A DNA stretch of 64,000 bases from Cenococcum geophilum 1.58 (Eukaryota; Ascomycota; Dothideomycetes; Gloniales; Gloniaceae): contig KV748179.1 of assembly GCA_001692895.1 (NCBI GenBank), positions 2,462,459 to 2,526,458 on the forward strand. The letters are read 5' to 3'. The position numbers and the translations under genes are program-made. Below, one piece after another: positions 48,768 to 60,224 of this stretch (its first letter is position 1; every line of letters starts with the position of its first letter). Under the pieces are notes generated by a model that was not told where the DNA came from, searched no databases, and saw only the letters and a program-made list of their open reading frames with translations.

Positions 48768-51740
48768 AGTCCCGTAGGGGTACCTATCCTATTTATACCT
48801 AAAAAAAATAGGAAGCTATAGCTTTATATAGACTATAGAGGCCTTAATAAGGTAACAATTAAGAATCGTCTCGCACTACTATTGATTAGTAAGACCTTAG
48901 ACCGCTTAACAGGTTTTAAGATCTTTACTAAGTTGGACCTAATAAATACGTACTACCACCTTCGTATCCATCGGGGCGATAAGTAAAAGACAGCGTTCCG
49001 CACGCGTTACGGCCACTTTAAGTATTTAGTTTTACCTTTTAGGCTAACTAACGGACCAGTAACCTTTTAGGGCTATATTAATCGGGCCTTATTAGGACTA
49101 GTAGACGTCTTCTATATAGTCTACCTTAATAATATTCTAATTTTCTTTAAAAATCCAGAGGAATACTGGCGCTACGTACTAAAAGTACTACGTAGGTTAC
49201 GGTAATATCAACTATATATAAACCTTAAGAAGTGCAGGTTTGGCGTACAAGAGGTTAAGTTCCTAAAATATATTATTAGTCCCAAAGGCGTAGCAATAGA
49301 TCCTAGTTAGGTAGAAGCCATTACTAAGTAGGAGAGCCCTCGATCCTATAGGGATGTCTAAATCTTCTTAGATTTTGCCAACTTCTATTACCGGTTTATC
49401 TATAAGTATTCTACTATTGCGAAGCCTATTACTAATCTCCTTAAGGGAGTAAAGAACGGCTGTAAAGCTAGGCCTCTTAGTTGGCCCAAAGAGGCGGAGT
49501 AGGCGATACGCCGGCTCTATAACGCCTTTATAACGGCGCCGCTCCTATAATACTACATACCAGGCTTACTAACCCAGTTAGAGACTAATGCCTCTATATA
49601 AGGCCTAGCAGCAATTATATTATAGCTATTTAAAGATGGCCTTTAGTATCTAATAGCCTTTTAGTTTAGAAAGCTTTTACTAGTAAAGCATAATTATAAG
49701 ACCTATAATTAGGAGCTACTAGCTATTATAGAGGCTTTTAAGCATTAGAGACACTACATTAAGGGGCTATTAAGCCGCCTAGAAGTGCTTACAGACTATA
49801 ATAATCTAAAGGGTTTTATAAAAGTAAAAGCCCTTAATGGACGGCAAGCCAGATGGGCTATAGTATTAGCTACCTATAACTTTGTTATTAAGCATAGGGC
49901 GGGAAAAACGAACCCCGTAGACGCGCCATTAAGGCGACCCCTAGGCGTAGGGGGTCCGCTAGAAGAAGATACTATGCTACTATTACTTTAAAGGACTTTA
50001 GGAATGTAGGGCCACCAACCTAAGGTAAAAGTCCTATTAGGTATATAAGAAAGCGAGCCTTCTATAAAGGTATTATTTTTATAGCTATAAGCCGGCAACC
50101 TAATGGCGGCACGCCTGGGCCATATAGCATTATAGTTTAACTGGGCAACCTATACGTATACCGTTAAGTAGCGCGTAATAAGAACCTAGGTTAGAGAAGC
50201 AAGTACTTAAAAGAGTGCTTATAAGTCTAGTACGGAAACAGTTATCGAGCTTATTAAAGGACTTTAAACTAAAGATAACTTTATGCTATAAAAGCGCAGC
50301 GACAGCGTAGATACTGCGAGACGCCGTTAACGTGCCCGCTTAAAGCTAGTGTAGCAGTTTAATTCCGCTAGACTACTTTATCACCGTAGGAGGCTATATA
50401 TACCCCTAGACCTAGCAGTTTATATAGAACTCCTACAGATCCACTACAATAATGCCCTAGCTAGACACTTTAGTGAGAAAAAGACTCTAGATCTACTCTT
50501 ATATAAGTACTACTAGCCCAGTATAAATGTAGACGTTGTGAACTATATCTCTACCTATAATTTATACTAACGTATGCGTATACCTTAATATCGCCCTTAT
50601 AGTAAGCTCTAAGCGCTGCCTTGCCCGGACCAGCCGTGGCAGGAAATTACGATAGACTTTATTATAGGCCTACTGCCTAGTAAATAATGCAATAAGGTAT
50701 ATAACGCAATATATATAATAGTCAACCGCTATACTAAGATGGCCTTATATCTATTTATAGTAAAAACTATTACTGCAACCGAACTCGCGGATCTCTTTCT
50801 TAATGAAGTAGTACGCCGTTTCGGAGCCCCTAGGGGGATTATATCTAATTAAGGCAGTATCTTCACTAGTAAGTTTTAGTCGGAGCTATGCTTTACTACA
50901 AAGATTAAATATAAGCTAAGTACGGCCTTTTACCTACAAATAGACGGGTAAATAGAACGCTAGAACTAAACCTTAGAGTATTACCTTTATATATTCTATA
51001 ATAAAAAGCAGAGCAACTAGGCAGGCCTCTTACTGCTAGCTAAATTCGCCTATAATAATGCTAAATATAGCACGACAGGTATAAGCCCGTTTTATACCTA
51101 CTACGGGTTTCACCCGCGTCTAGAATACGAGGTTAAGGTAGATAATAGTAGTTCTATTCCAGCCGCCTCTAAGAGAATTAAAAAAATATCCTTTAAACGC
51201 GAAGCGCTGGCAAAGCGCTAGGAAAGCGCCGCTGAGGCGTAAGCAAAATACTATAATTGTTATTACTAACTACAGGTATATAAAGTAGGGGATTTAGTCT
51301 TACTATTAACTAAGAACCTTAAACTAAAAAGGCTAAGTAAGAAACTTATAGCATGCTTTATTGGACCTTTTAGTATAGCCAAACCAGTTAGAAAGTAAGT
51401 ATACTAACTATATCTACCTACGTCTTACTATATCCACCTAGTGTTTTATATTAGCTTGCTAGAGCTATATAAACAATATAAGGGCATTACTAGAGACCTT
51501 TTACTAGGGCCTATTAAGCTAGATAATTAAGCGGACTAAGAGGACTAATATAAGGTAGAAGAAGTACGTAGAAGGAAGGGATATAACCAGACCCTATAGT
51601 ACCTAGTTAAGTAAAAAGGCTAGCTAGAAGAATATAATAAATAGGTCCTAGTAAAGGACATTAATAAGGACGTAAAGAAGACATATAATAGTTACTTTAC
51701 CCTAAGGGGCAAATGGAAAAGAAAGTAGGTGGGAGAATAA
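48768..51740 (+). pseudogene. Gypsy-D pol: RT, RNase H, integrase, chromodomain
   Basis: RT starts SPVGVPILFIPKKNRKL and has DYRGLNKVTIKNR near 48835. RNase H is intact over about 100 codons (ELLAIIEAFKHWRHYIKG near 49710, LTDYNNLKGFIKVKALNGRQ near 49790). Integrase shows ITIDFIIGLLPS near 50650, NRYTKMALYLF near 50730 and GLLLLAKFAYNNAKYSTTG near 51040. A chromodomain-like YLVK*KGWLEEYNK*V lies at 51600-51650. Some Trp and Gln codons are stops. The N-terminal 'LAKG*I' of the same RT region ends at 60225 on the minus strand. Confidence 0.88.
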
Positions 51741-51837
51741 AAAACTTTTAATTATAACTAAGGTTACGCCCTACCAGTAGGGCGACAACGGAACGACGGC
51801 AAAGCGACGGTAGTACGCCGATAGAAATATAGATACT

Positions 51838-52401
51838 CTACAGCTCTAACGAATCCTCCCTCTCCTCCCCTCCTTCCTCTTCCTCCTCCTCTCCCTCCTC
51901 ATCCTCCTCCTCCTCTCCCTCCTCCTTATCCTCCTCACCCTTATCCTCCTCCTTATCCCTTATAATGGGAGGCATATTAGCCTATAAGTACTATTAGCAT
52001 ACGCTATAACGGCAAAATACCTGCGCTACGACATATACTAAAGCGCGCATTATGTTAAGAATTCCTTTAAGAGTACAACGGATAGCCTACAATTCCTGCA
52101 CTTAGAGCAGGGGAAAATCTTTGCCCTTTAGGCGCTGGCGGAGACCATACTTAGCGCCGGTACGCACTAAGGCCTTAACATCCTTCGTAAAGGACTTCTG
52201 GACGGCAGCAACGCGAGCGTTAAGGTCAGCCGTGTCTCCGCCAGCAACCCGCTAGCGCTTAGCCCTATCAATAAGGGCAAGTAGCTTATTTAGGCGGCTA
52301 TAAAAGGCCTTAGGGACCTAGTCTATTAGCTATTAGAACCTAAACCAACACACTTAAACTTACTAGTTGGTATAACTTATTTAGTTATTAGTAGTACCCA
52401 T
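51838..52401 (-). pseudogene. Antisense ORF behind Gypsy-D pol, acidic C-terminal tail
   Basis: Opposite to pol, an ATG at 52401 opens a frame of about 187 codons. Readable blocks are MGTTNN, CWFRF, AFYSRLNKLLALIDRAKR, RVAGGDTADLNARVAAVQKS, FTKDVKALVRTGAKYGLR, GILNIMRALVYVVAQVF and ANMPPIIRDKEEDKGEE. The tail of about 35 residues is almost all Glu, Asp and Gly; it is the antisense of the CT-rich run at 51853-51961. The 13 or so internal stops are all TAG or TAA at sites where CAG, CAA or TGG would be expected. No family is recognised. Antisense ORFs are known from some plant gypsy elements. It could continue upstream through an intron. Confidence 0.5.
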
Positions 52402-52904
52402 AATTGCGGTTAGCCTACTTACTATAGGTGGCCCACCTAGCAGTAGCTACGCGCTTAGTATAGCGGAGGCAAATTAATTCGAGTAAGGCTAGGGGAGCAC
52501 CTTACGAACGATAAGGAAGCTTAGACGGCGTTTAGTAGGGTTAGTAACAGCTATAAGCTAGTATAAAGAATACTTACGGAAGGCTCGCCAACAGGCGGAC
52601 CGGCGGCGCTACGCTTGCGATTTATAATTAATTAGAAGTTAAGAAGACGGCGAGTCACAGGCTAAATAAATCGAAATCGAATAGGAAGGGAAATCTAGTG
52701 TCCTACCTTAGTGGGAACTCCTACCTTTATAGATCTCTACAAGGTCCTATTATTACATTATCCTATTATTATATTATCCTATTATTACATTATCTAATTC
52801 ACTTAAATTTGTCAAAAACTTTTTATTTAGAGAAGGGCAATAATAGCACTCCTATTATATAATAGCGTCGGCTAAAAACAGCCGCTTAAGAAGGGGGGGG
52901 TAAT
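52402..52904. other. Gypsy-D noncoding region before the 3' LTR
   Basis: Moderately GC-rich, with short repeats (TATTATTACATTATCC three times near 52745-52795) and a polypurine tract AAGAAGGGGGGGG at 52889-52901. Upstream minus-strand frames could belong to the antisense ORF or its promoter, but nothing is clear. Confidence 0.5.
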
Positions 52905-53107
52905 TATTAGGCTATAGAGACGCACTAGCCGTAACCGGCTTAGCGCAGGCGAGGCGCAGGCGAGGCGACTATAAAACGTAGTTACCCCGCATTAGAGAAC
53001 AGCAGAATTTAGTTTTATAGTTCTACTTTATCAAGAACCAGATACCTATTGCATTCCGCTACTATTATTACATTACTATATGCCCTAAGGACCTTAGCGT
53101 CCTAATA
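52905..53107 (+). repeat. Gypsy-D 3' LTR
   Basis: 203 bp, TATTAGGCTATAGAG to GCGTCCTAATA, matching the inverse of 62262-62464. It contains GCGCAGGCGAGGCGCAGGCG repeats. It is followed by GAGAG, the complement of the CTCTC beside the other half. Confidence 0.92.
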
Positions 53108-53911
53108 GAGAGAAAGGAACTAAAGTAGAGTATAAAAGAACGCCGGGAAACTATCTACCGTAATATAATACTGGCTAGACTAACGCTAGAGAGGTATATA
53201 GGAGTTAAAGGTATAGAGGCTAACTAAGGCAAGAGGAACCTAAGCTGTAGCATAGTTAACGCTATAGGGGGTAAATACTTTAGAGCTCTAAGAAGGCCTA
53301 ATAAAGGCAGAAAATATAATAGCAACACTCTTAAAAACAGGAATAATAGGACTAAAAAACTAGCTCTACTAGGTAGGTGTCCTAGTAGGTAGCCTAAGAT
53401 ATAAATATAGCTAGCTAAAACAGACACTAAAGCATATAATACTGTTATGCCCCTTACGCACTAACTAAAAAGTAATACTTTTAGTAGCTAGTATAGAGAA
53501 CTATAAGACACTGCTCTTAATATAAAAAGGCCTTAAGGCGGTTACCTAGTGGCTTATTAGCTAAAATATACTAAACCAGTTTTAGGTTATAAAGGAAATA
53601 GTAATAAAGGGCGGGGGGGCAAGCAACGGGCGCCCCCTAATAACTCTATAGTAGTAGAGTAAAGTTTACAATACTAGTACGTCCGTAGGCTTATTACGGC
53701 AGCAGTAGTTCCCAAGGAGGTTAAAAAGTAAGGTAGTAGGAGCACTATTAGTGACTTGCAGGCGCCTTATAGGCAAGTCCTAAAAGGCAGGGAGATAGAT
53801 TACGGGGTTTTCTTAAATAGAGTTTTCTCCCTATATATACATAAGGAGTAGTCTGCGTGGGCCTAATAGGGATCCGAATCGGACGTTAAGCAATGAATTA
53901 TTATTATTAAT
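53108..53911 (+). pseudogene. LINE2 copy R, 3' end (ORF2 C-terminus, tail)
   Basis: The inverse of 30959-31745. The sense frame near 53330-53640 reads LLKTGIIGLKN, VGVLVGSLRYKYS and LKHIILLCPLRTN, the C-terminal cysteine/histidine block of Tad-type LINE ORF2. The 3' end is GCAATGAATTATTATTATT, an ATT-repeat tail that abuts single-copy-looking DNA at about 53911. The 5' continuation of this copy is inferred to be 62465-63317. Confidence 0.78.
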
Positions 53912-54496
53912 ATATATAGTAGTGTTAATTAAGGTGTAAACAAAAAGGAATACTAAGATATTTTGATGTTCCAATATTTTAATGTTCGTCACGTGGATTC
54001 TGCCATAACTTACCGCGCGCACTTTTTTTCTAACCAATCAGAAGCCGGCTTGGCAGGAGTTTGAAATCTAGGACCCGAAAATATAGACCACTCGTACCTC
54101 GGGTCAATAAGAATGATCGTAGTGCCAATGCTCTAGAAAATTGGCCCCTTGTGCGCAGCCAACAAAATCGACCCATCTTCTCCCTGACCTACCGAAGACG
54201 TTAACTTAATGACGTTGAATTTCTCGTCTCCAGACATTTCTGTTAAAACGGGGCTGCACCCTCCATGTGCAAAACAGGGCTCCTAGAACTAGCGCTGTGC
54301 CTCCAGCCACTCAACGCGACCGTGCATGGACAACCAATCATGTCCACCACTTAACTCAAGATTGCGACAGCGCAGCGGAAATATACAGTATATTTAGATT
54401 GCCCTCAACGGTCGCCCATCAGTTAGTTGTGGTCATGCTGTCGATCGTCCTTAATCGACGGTCAGGAACATTCCATCCAGTCTGAATGTCCAGGTG
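53912..54496. other. Single-copy intergenic DNA, 3' flank of the HET gene
   Basis: Composition becomes balanced within about 100 bp of the LINE2 tail. No convincing gene is seen; the open stretch at 54267-54485 has no recognisable features. It presumably holds the 3' UTR and terminator of the HET gene. Confidence 0.6.
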
Positions 54497-56967
54497 TCAC
54501 CCTAACGCGATCAAGACACGATTTGGGATCGAACTATTCCAAGACTCTTCTCGAATCTCGGCGATGTTGACCCTGTAGGCGACTCCATCTCGTTGTTCGA
54601 CTTGCAAGACGATCTTCTGAGGGGGGTACTGGATCGGCCGGTTATTGGCAATCACCACGAACTCGACATCCTTCTTCACTCCTCTTGCTTCCACTACTGT
54701 AGTCCGACAAGCCCCCGTCAGACCGACCACATTCCCTTCTGCGTCCAGAACTTCGAATTGCCCAATCTCGTGATCTCGTTGACTTGTCCTCAGAGTTCTC
54801 TTTACAGGCCCTGAAAGTGTGAACCGGGAAATCTCGGTCCAGAAGAAGAGCAACTCATCGTCCGGGGTATCGGACATGCGGTCAGGTGTCAGACCTGGAC
54901 AGTTCGAGTAGATTGCATCCAACGTAATTGCAAGCGGGGTGGTTGGCTTCGTGTTCTGGATCATGAAGTTCACCTGTACGTGTCGAGGGTTGTCAGCAGC
55001 GACCCTCGAAACTTTGACTAGCCGAAGAGGTGAATTCCGAAGTATATAACAGAGAACCTGCGGCTCAATTCTTCGCATCCGTCAGCAAGGTGTGTTCATG
55101 TCAAGGCTCTGCAGAGAATGTAGTACCCTTCATCGATATACTTGTCCTCAAAACGGATTACCACAGCGCCTTCCCATCCGATCCACGACCAGCTGGGAAA
55201 CGGAACCTTCCGCTTTAACGTAGTGGCCGGAAGGGTGGTTAATCCCTCTCTTCGAGCGAGCCCCTCACGATAAGGCTCCCAGCAGAGACCAATTTCGAAG
55301 CGGGCAGATGCAGGCAGTCCCCATAGGAATGGCTCTTGCACAAAAGATGTACACTCATTGAGAACAGCCGAGAAGGCATCGTGTGCGTCGCCTTGTATTG
55401 TGAGTCGTCTTTCTCCATAGTCTCGAACGAGCCTTGCTAGTTGATACCAGACCTGAGCTTGAGGGTCTTCTGGTACGCACGAGTGAGCCACCGAGGGATC
55501 CAGAACGAATTCTCTCTCTTGGACCGAGAACCAGTTGGTTTTGGCTAGGTTCGTCTCCAAAAATGCTTCTTCCCACCACTGACACTTTCTGCAAGCCCAG
55601 AAAAGCTGCTGATCTGTGAAAGTCAGCACGCGCCGGGACAACACTTTTTCTTGCAGTGTCCACCCTCTGCTAGACCAGTGGAGATCCTCAGCATAATGGG
55701 CCCAGTGAGACCTTCGTGGTGTCAACGTAGATAGCAACCGAATCGGAGGCCGCCCGTGTGTCGCGGGCTTGACCAGCACTTCGTGCTGCTCGGCAGTCCG
55801 TGGCAAGTTGAGACCAGGTAGTCCAGCCTCCGCATCGTGGCCAGATCCAGCGACGATGGTGAATAAGGCACACTTATAAATATCTCCCATACTGCCTATT
55901 TGAGTTGATTTGTCGTCATCGTCGTCTTGGAGAATGCAGAGTGCGTCGACCCAGAGATAAGGTAGCCTCATCCTGGATGAGAATGTGATTGCGTCTTCGA
56001 TAGTCTTGGAAACAGTGCCGTTCAGAGCACCGGCAGACGTAAGTGCTCTGAGATTTCCATGCTTCAGTTGCAATCTTTGAGGAGTTATACCCCAGATATA
56101 GCTCAAAGTCGCATATCGGAAGTTCTCTAAATCCGCATTCTGGAACTCCACGAGACTCTTGTCTTCGATATCGATCAGACGGAAAACCGATATGATCCTG
56201 CCCAATCTCGTTAGCACCTAGGTCTCACTTGGGAGAGAAATCAAGTACTTCGGCTTTCTAACTCCATCTTTCCTACTGCAGTTCTGTCCGTGGTTTGCCA
56301 GGCACTCCTTGAGCCAACACTTGGGCAATTCTAAGTCAATAAGAGCCGGCCTCTTTCGTCCACCGAACAGTTGTTGGCTAGACAAGATTCGCTCATCATG
56401 GAACAAGTCGGCGGTTGCCGCATGATGTTCTGGATCAAGAGTCTGGAAGCATTCGTTCAAGACAGTCCACGAGCGAGGCACCACATCTAAAGTCGTCTCT
56501 ATCGATCCGGGCTCCAAAGACTCGCCTGACTCAAAGCTGTGCCACCTAAGTGACATACGTCGTAGGTAGAAAGAAAATGAGCCTCTATCGAACCTGCCTT
56601 GACTGACAGAAGCAGGCAGCTTCCATTGTGTTTCCGATGGTGGTTTTAAGGCTGCACTCCAATATATGTCTGCTTGACAGATTGGATTTTCCGCAAACAA
56701 GGCAGATTTTTGACTTCGTAAGTTTGAATCATCCAAGACAGCAACAATTGCCCGGCAAAGAGGACAGGTTGCTGCCGATTCATCGATCCGCTGCTGCGTT
56801 CCTAAACGCCATCTCGGGCCCACTAGATCGGAGGTGTCAAATTTGAACGGGTACTCTCCATATATCTCAGCTCCTTTGTTGAGTCTCAGTATTGAATCGA
56901 CGGTCGGGTTTTGGAGATATTCGAAGTCGATCGCTGCGCAGTAGCTGCATAGCTTGTGGTTATCCAT
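54497..56967 (-). CDS. HET-domain protein (heterokaryon incompatibility family)
   Basis: Proposed as three exons, 56967-56249, 56197-55142 and 55070-54497, giving 782 residues. HET proteins take part in allorecognition and regulated cell death when genetically different hyphae fuse. The N-terminal region has CSYC at 7-10 and CPLCRAI at 68-74. The HET core follows: RYATLSYIWG (267-276), LWVDALCILQDD (321-332), IYKCALFTIVAGSGHDAEAGLPG (346-368, shown as IYKCALFTIVAG and AEAGLPG) and RGWTLQE (417-423). PSWSWIGWEG lies at 574-583, and the C-terminal end YRVNIAEI...LIALG is typical of the family. There is no RIP and no frameshift, so the gene is probably functional. Which partner allele it senses cannot be told. 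Confidence 0.9.
55071..55141 (-). other. Predicted intron 2 of the HET gene, 71 nt
   Basis: Donor GTATAT, branch-like TTGCTGACG, acceptor AAG. Splicing joins the PSWSWIGWEG exon in frame to the C-terminal exon. A shorter alternative using the donor GTACTA (56 nt) also keeps frame. Without an intron the frame stops at 55096, and the conserved C-terminus sits in another frame. Confidence 0.65.
56198..56248 (-). other. Predicted intron 1 of the HET gene, 51 nt
   Basis: Donor GTACTT, canonical branch site GCTAACG, acceptor CAG. It removes one in-frame TAG (56218-56220) and joins VRKPK to IISVFRLIDIED, restoring the usual entry into the HET domain. Length is a multiple of three. The donor is not ideal. 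Confidence 0.75.
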
Positions 56968-57072
56968 TTACTTTGAGTTTGACGACTTGATTCTTGAACT
57001 GGAGGAGCTGGAGATGCCCCGGTGAGGCCCAGCCACTAATGAGTCACCTACCGGCACTGCCACTACCACTTA
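56968..57072 (-). promoter_or_regulatory. HET gene 5' flank, cut short by a transposon
   Basis: Only 105 bp separate the HET start codon from the TIR of the pogo-like element. No TATA box is visible. Upstream control sequences would lie beyond or inside the transposon, so the insertion may have changed expression. Confidence 0.5.
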
Positions 57073-59123
57073 CAGTAAAAACTCCTTATAACGATAACGG
57101 TGTTATAACGATATACTCTATATTACGATCTACACCCCTTAACCAAGCCCTTTTTGGTGTAATATTACGATATTCTGACATTTAACGATATCGTAGGGGT
57201 GGCCCCACCAAAATCGTTATAAGGAGTTTTTAATTCGTCAGATTTGACCTTTCCTCACCGTAAGTTCAGCCATCAATCTTCATCACACAACGATTAAAAT
57301 CTATTAAAATAATACTCAGATCCTACTCTCTATACTTAATTCTATCTTATTTATTATGCCTAGATCTTAAAATCCTTAAAGGCAACGTCGTTATAGGTTC
57401 TCTAACTTTAAGCGTCAGAAAATACGCGCCTACCACATAAAACACCCTTACTTATTACAAAAATACGTTGCTTTATAGGTAAGCAACTTCCTCCGTTAAA
57501 AGATCAATTAATCCTTAATATTAGAAATACTAAGCGACAAATTTAACCACCTTAATTTAGCTAAATTGCCACGCGGGCACGGCGGGCGAGAGCGATAGCG
57601 AGCTAGCGAACATCCTCTCCTTAAGGAAGCTCTCTTTAAGTGGCACCAACGCCTATAGATCTTACGCATTCCTATTACGGGCGATCTTATATATACTGCC
57701 GCATCTTAATTGTGGCAACGGATACCTCTACTAGCTTAATTGCCTGAGCTAAGGTGGTTAATTAGGGGCTAGAGGGTTTCAAATCTCGCAACGGAATTCG
57801 CAAAAGAAAGCAATATAGCGAGGCTGCGTCAGTCAATATGGAAGGTGCTGAAGATCGCATAATAGAGCTTCGTGCGATCGTCGTGTCTTTTCCGTTAAAG
57901 GATATTTATAATATAGATAAGACTGGGCTCTTTTAGAAGGCTATATTAGATACTACACTGGCTACTAAAGCTCTCTCAGGAACGAAAAAGTAGAAGGCAA
58001 GAGTCTCTCTAGCTAATTGCTCTAACGCAGATGGCTTAGATAAGCTTCCTCTCTAGATAATTAGATCCTTAGCTCAGCCACGATATTTTGTAAGAGCTCA
58101 CGTTAATATCGCTTCGCTTAATATTATATAGAAGAGCAACAAGAAGGCCTGGATAACGACGGTAATTATAACTAAATGGCTCACCTGGTTTAACAAAAGG
58201 ATGCATAGCAGGAGAGTCCTCCTTCTACTTAACAATTTTAGCGCGTACGAAGCAGCTATTTAAACACTTACTGAAAATAATACTCTTAAGAATACACGAG
58301 TTAAGTTTCTTCCTCCTAATTGTACCTCTGTATACCAGCCACTTAATTAAGGAATTATCGCAAACTTTAAGTTATACTACCAATAATATTAGCTTAGATT
58401 TATGGTAGAGCACTCCCTCCAAGATTAAGATCTAATTAAGTAGATGTATATACTCTGGGCTATTTGATAGGCAATTATAGCTTAGAAGGAAGTTACACCA
58501 AAAGCAATTAACAGTTGCTTCGTCAAATCTACTCTCTTTAGCTTAAGAGAAGGCCCGCCGCCTCGCCCTTATAATTATACAGATCCAATTATTAATGAGG
58601 TATAAGAGATGGCTAAACAACTATGTGCTGCCGGAAGGATCCGTAAGCCTATAAATATTTAGAATTTTATTCATCTTCCGGGCGAAGATGTAGTAGACTC
58701 TACTGAAGATCTTATTAAGCACGTAGCGGAGCTCTACGCTAGGCCAGATCGCGATGCAAAAACAGATAAGGAGGACTCCTAACAACCTTAAATTAAACTT
58801 AATGAGGCAATAGAGGCCTTACAAAAGCTTCGTCTATATAAGGAGCAACAGGAGGATGGTGAAAGAGAGGTTATTATAACTCTATTAAGGCACGAGCGTC
58901 GAATCCAAGGACGACGACTCCAAAACACCAAGCAGACGACAATTAAATCGTTTTTTAGTGGAGCTGATCGCTCAATTTTAACTTCGGGCTCATAGATATG
59001 CAATATCATTATATAATTTTGACGTTTGGTATGTTTTACGTACAAAGTCTGAATACAACGATACCTTTGGTATAACGATACGGACGGCGAAAAAAACCGT
59101 ATCGTTATAAAGAGTTTTTACTA
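57073..59123 (+). mobile_element. Pogo-like (Tc1/mariner) DNA transposon, 2051 bp
   Basis: TIRs start CAGTAAAAACTCCTTATAAC on the left; the right end is its inverse with CAG mutated to TAG. Both are flanked by TA (57071-57072, 59124-59125). Repeated ATAACGATA motifs lie inside both ends. A third, inverted copy of the TIR ends at about 57232, so 57073-57232 is itself TIR-bounded. It is inserted just upstream of the HET gene. Confidence 0.9.
57356..58995 (+). pseudogene. Pogo-family DDE transposase, broken
   Basis: It starts MPRS*NP*RQRRYRFSN; the N-terminal part has the CENP-B-type DNA-binding region (NFLR*KIN*SLILEILSDKF). A one-base loss in the GGGG run at 57764-57768 shifts to the frame of GLEGFKSRNGIRKRKQYSE. 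The DDE domain carries DIYNIDKTGLF (first Asp kept, Glu of DETG now Lys) near 57901, KARVSLANCSNADG near 57990, LLNNFSAYEAAI near 58220 and LPPNCTSVYQPLNQGIIANF near 58310. It ends SGADRSILTSGS at 58995. Several Trp and Gln codons are stops. It is inactive but close to the canonical family length. Confidence 0.88.
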
Positions 59124-59202
59124 TATCTCGGTCCCAGACGATCAGCCAATTATAAGCTGCTTACATAACAGATTAATTATCTTATGTTATTGTCGTCTGG
59201 TA

Positions 59203-60224
59203 TTGTCTCGTTCCCAGACCTTCTTGCCAAGGCTTGCTTGCCAAGCCGCTAGCCGCTTTTGGAAAGACCTTCGTTAGAAGGTCTAGTACACGGTTCGGAT
59301 TTTTATTAGTCCTATGTGGGGTATTTAGGCCTATATATACCTACTTTAAGCTAAATTGTCTTAACTTTTATAGCTCCCTAAGCTATTTCTAATAGCTAGA
59401 ATTACTAAATTAAACTTAATAAAGAAGACTACGTTGCCTAATTTACCTAATTCTAATTTATTATCTTATTATCGCGCCTAATAACCCTAAGTTATATTAG
59501 CCGTATCCCTCCTATAACTACCACCGCCCTTTTTTTACTATAGCTAGAGTACTTAGACTAATAAGCTAGCTTTAAATAATAATTAAGGACTGCTAGTAGG
59601 TATAGATTTACTTTGTAAAAGGGGGTAATCTTTAAATAAAGCCTTATATAGAGCTTTAATAGAGTATTATATAAAGCTTTAATAGAGGCTCTATAGCTTT
59701 ATATAGAGCTTTATATAGAGCGTTATATAGAGCTTTATAAGAGCGTTATATAGAGCTTCATAAGAGCGTCGTATAGAGCTTCGTAAGAGCGTCGTGTAAA
59801 GCTTTATAAGAGTGTTGTGTAGAGCTTTATAAGAGCGTTATATAGAGCTTTATAAGAGCGTCGTATAAAGCTTTATAAGAGCGTTATATAGAGCTTTATA
59901 TAGAGCCTTATATAGATATATAGGTATATAAATATACACGTTTATACTAGCAATTAATTATAAATATCTATATAATTGCCTATATAAATACCTATATAAA
60001 TAATTATAAAGCCTATATAGAGTTATTTATAAAGGTGTTTAATTAATTAATTATATAGGTATTTGTATAGGCAATTATATAGATATTTATAATATAACGT
60101 CCTTTTAAAAAATACTTTTTAAAAGCCGTTATAATAGCAGAATATATCTACTAATTATTTAATAAAGAAATAACTACTCCTAATTAAGTCTATAGTATAT
60201 TCTACCCTAAAACTAATATATATA
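59203..60224 (+). mobile_element. LINE1 copy 2, 5' UTR fragment
   Basis: Colinear with 3716-4850: the 5' hairpin (59215-59285), tandem monomers (about 59640-59918, fewer than copy 1), the AT-rich palindrome (about 59960-60097) and the start of the region before ORF1. It stops at 60224 (AACTAATATATATA), where Gypsy-D begins on the minus strand. Between the pogo element and this start (59126-59202) is a short single-copy-looking spacer. Confidence 0.85.
59640..59918 (+). repeat. LINE1 copy 2 tandem monomers
   Basis: The same unit as 4140-4545 (TATAGAGCTTTATAAGAGCG), about two thirds as long, with an independent arrangement of TCGTA and TTATA variants. Confidence 0.75.

Larger units (their letters stand above)
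48768..53107 (+). mobile_element. Gypsy-D, 3' half (RT to 3' LTR)
   Basis: It starts inside pol (SPVGVPILFIPKK) and ends with a 203-bp LTR followed by GAGAG (53108-53112). The complementary 5' half is on the minus strand at 60225-62464. RIP is milder than in Gypsy-B or -C. Confidence 0.9.

Noticed and set aside
51853..51961. CT-rich tract as a regulatory or triplex-forming element
   Set aside because: It is explained as the antisense of an acidic protein tail in frame with the rest of the minus-strand ORF; a structural role is not excluded but not needed.
54593..55873. Several open frames of 60-100 codons on both strands
   Set aside because: Shadows of the HET gene in other frames.
56218..56220. 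In-frame TAG splitting the HET gene, suggesting a pseudogene
   Set aside because: It falls inside a 51-nt in-frame intron with a canonical GCTAACG branch site and CAG acceptor, and removing the intron restores the expected protein.
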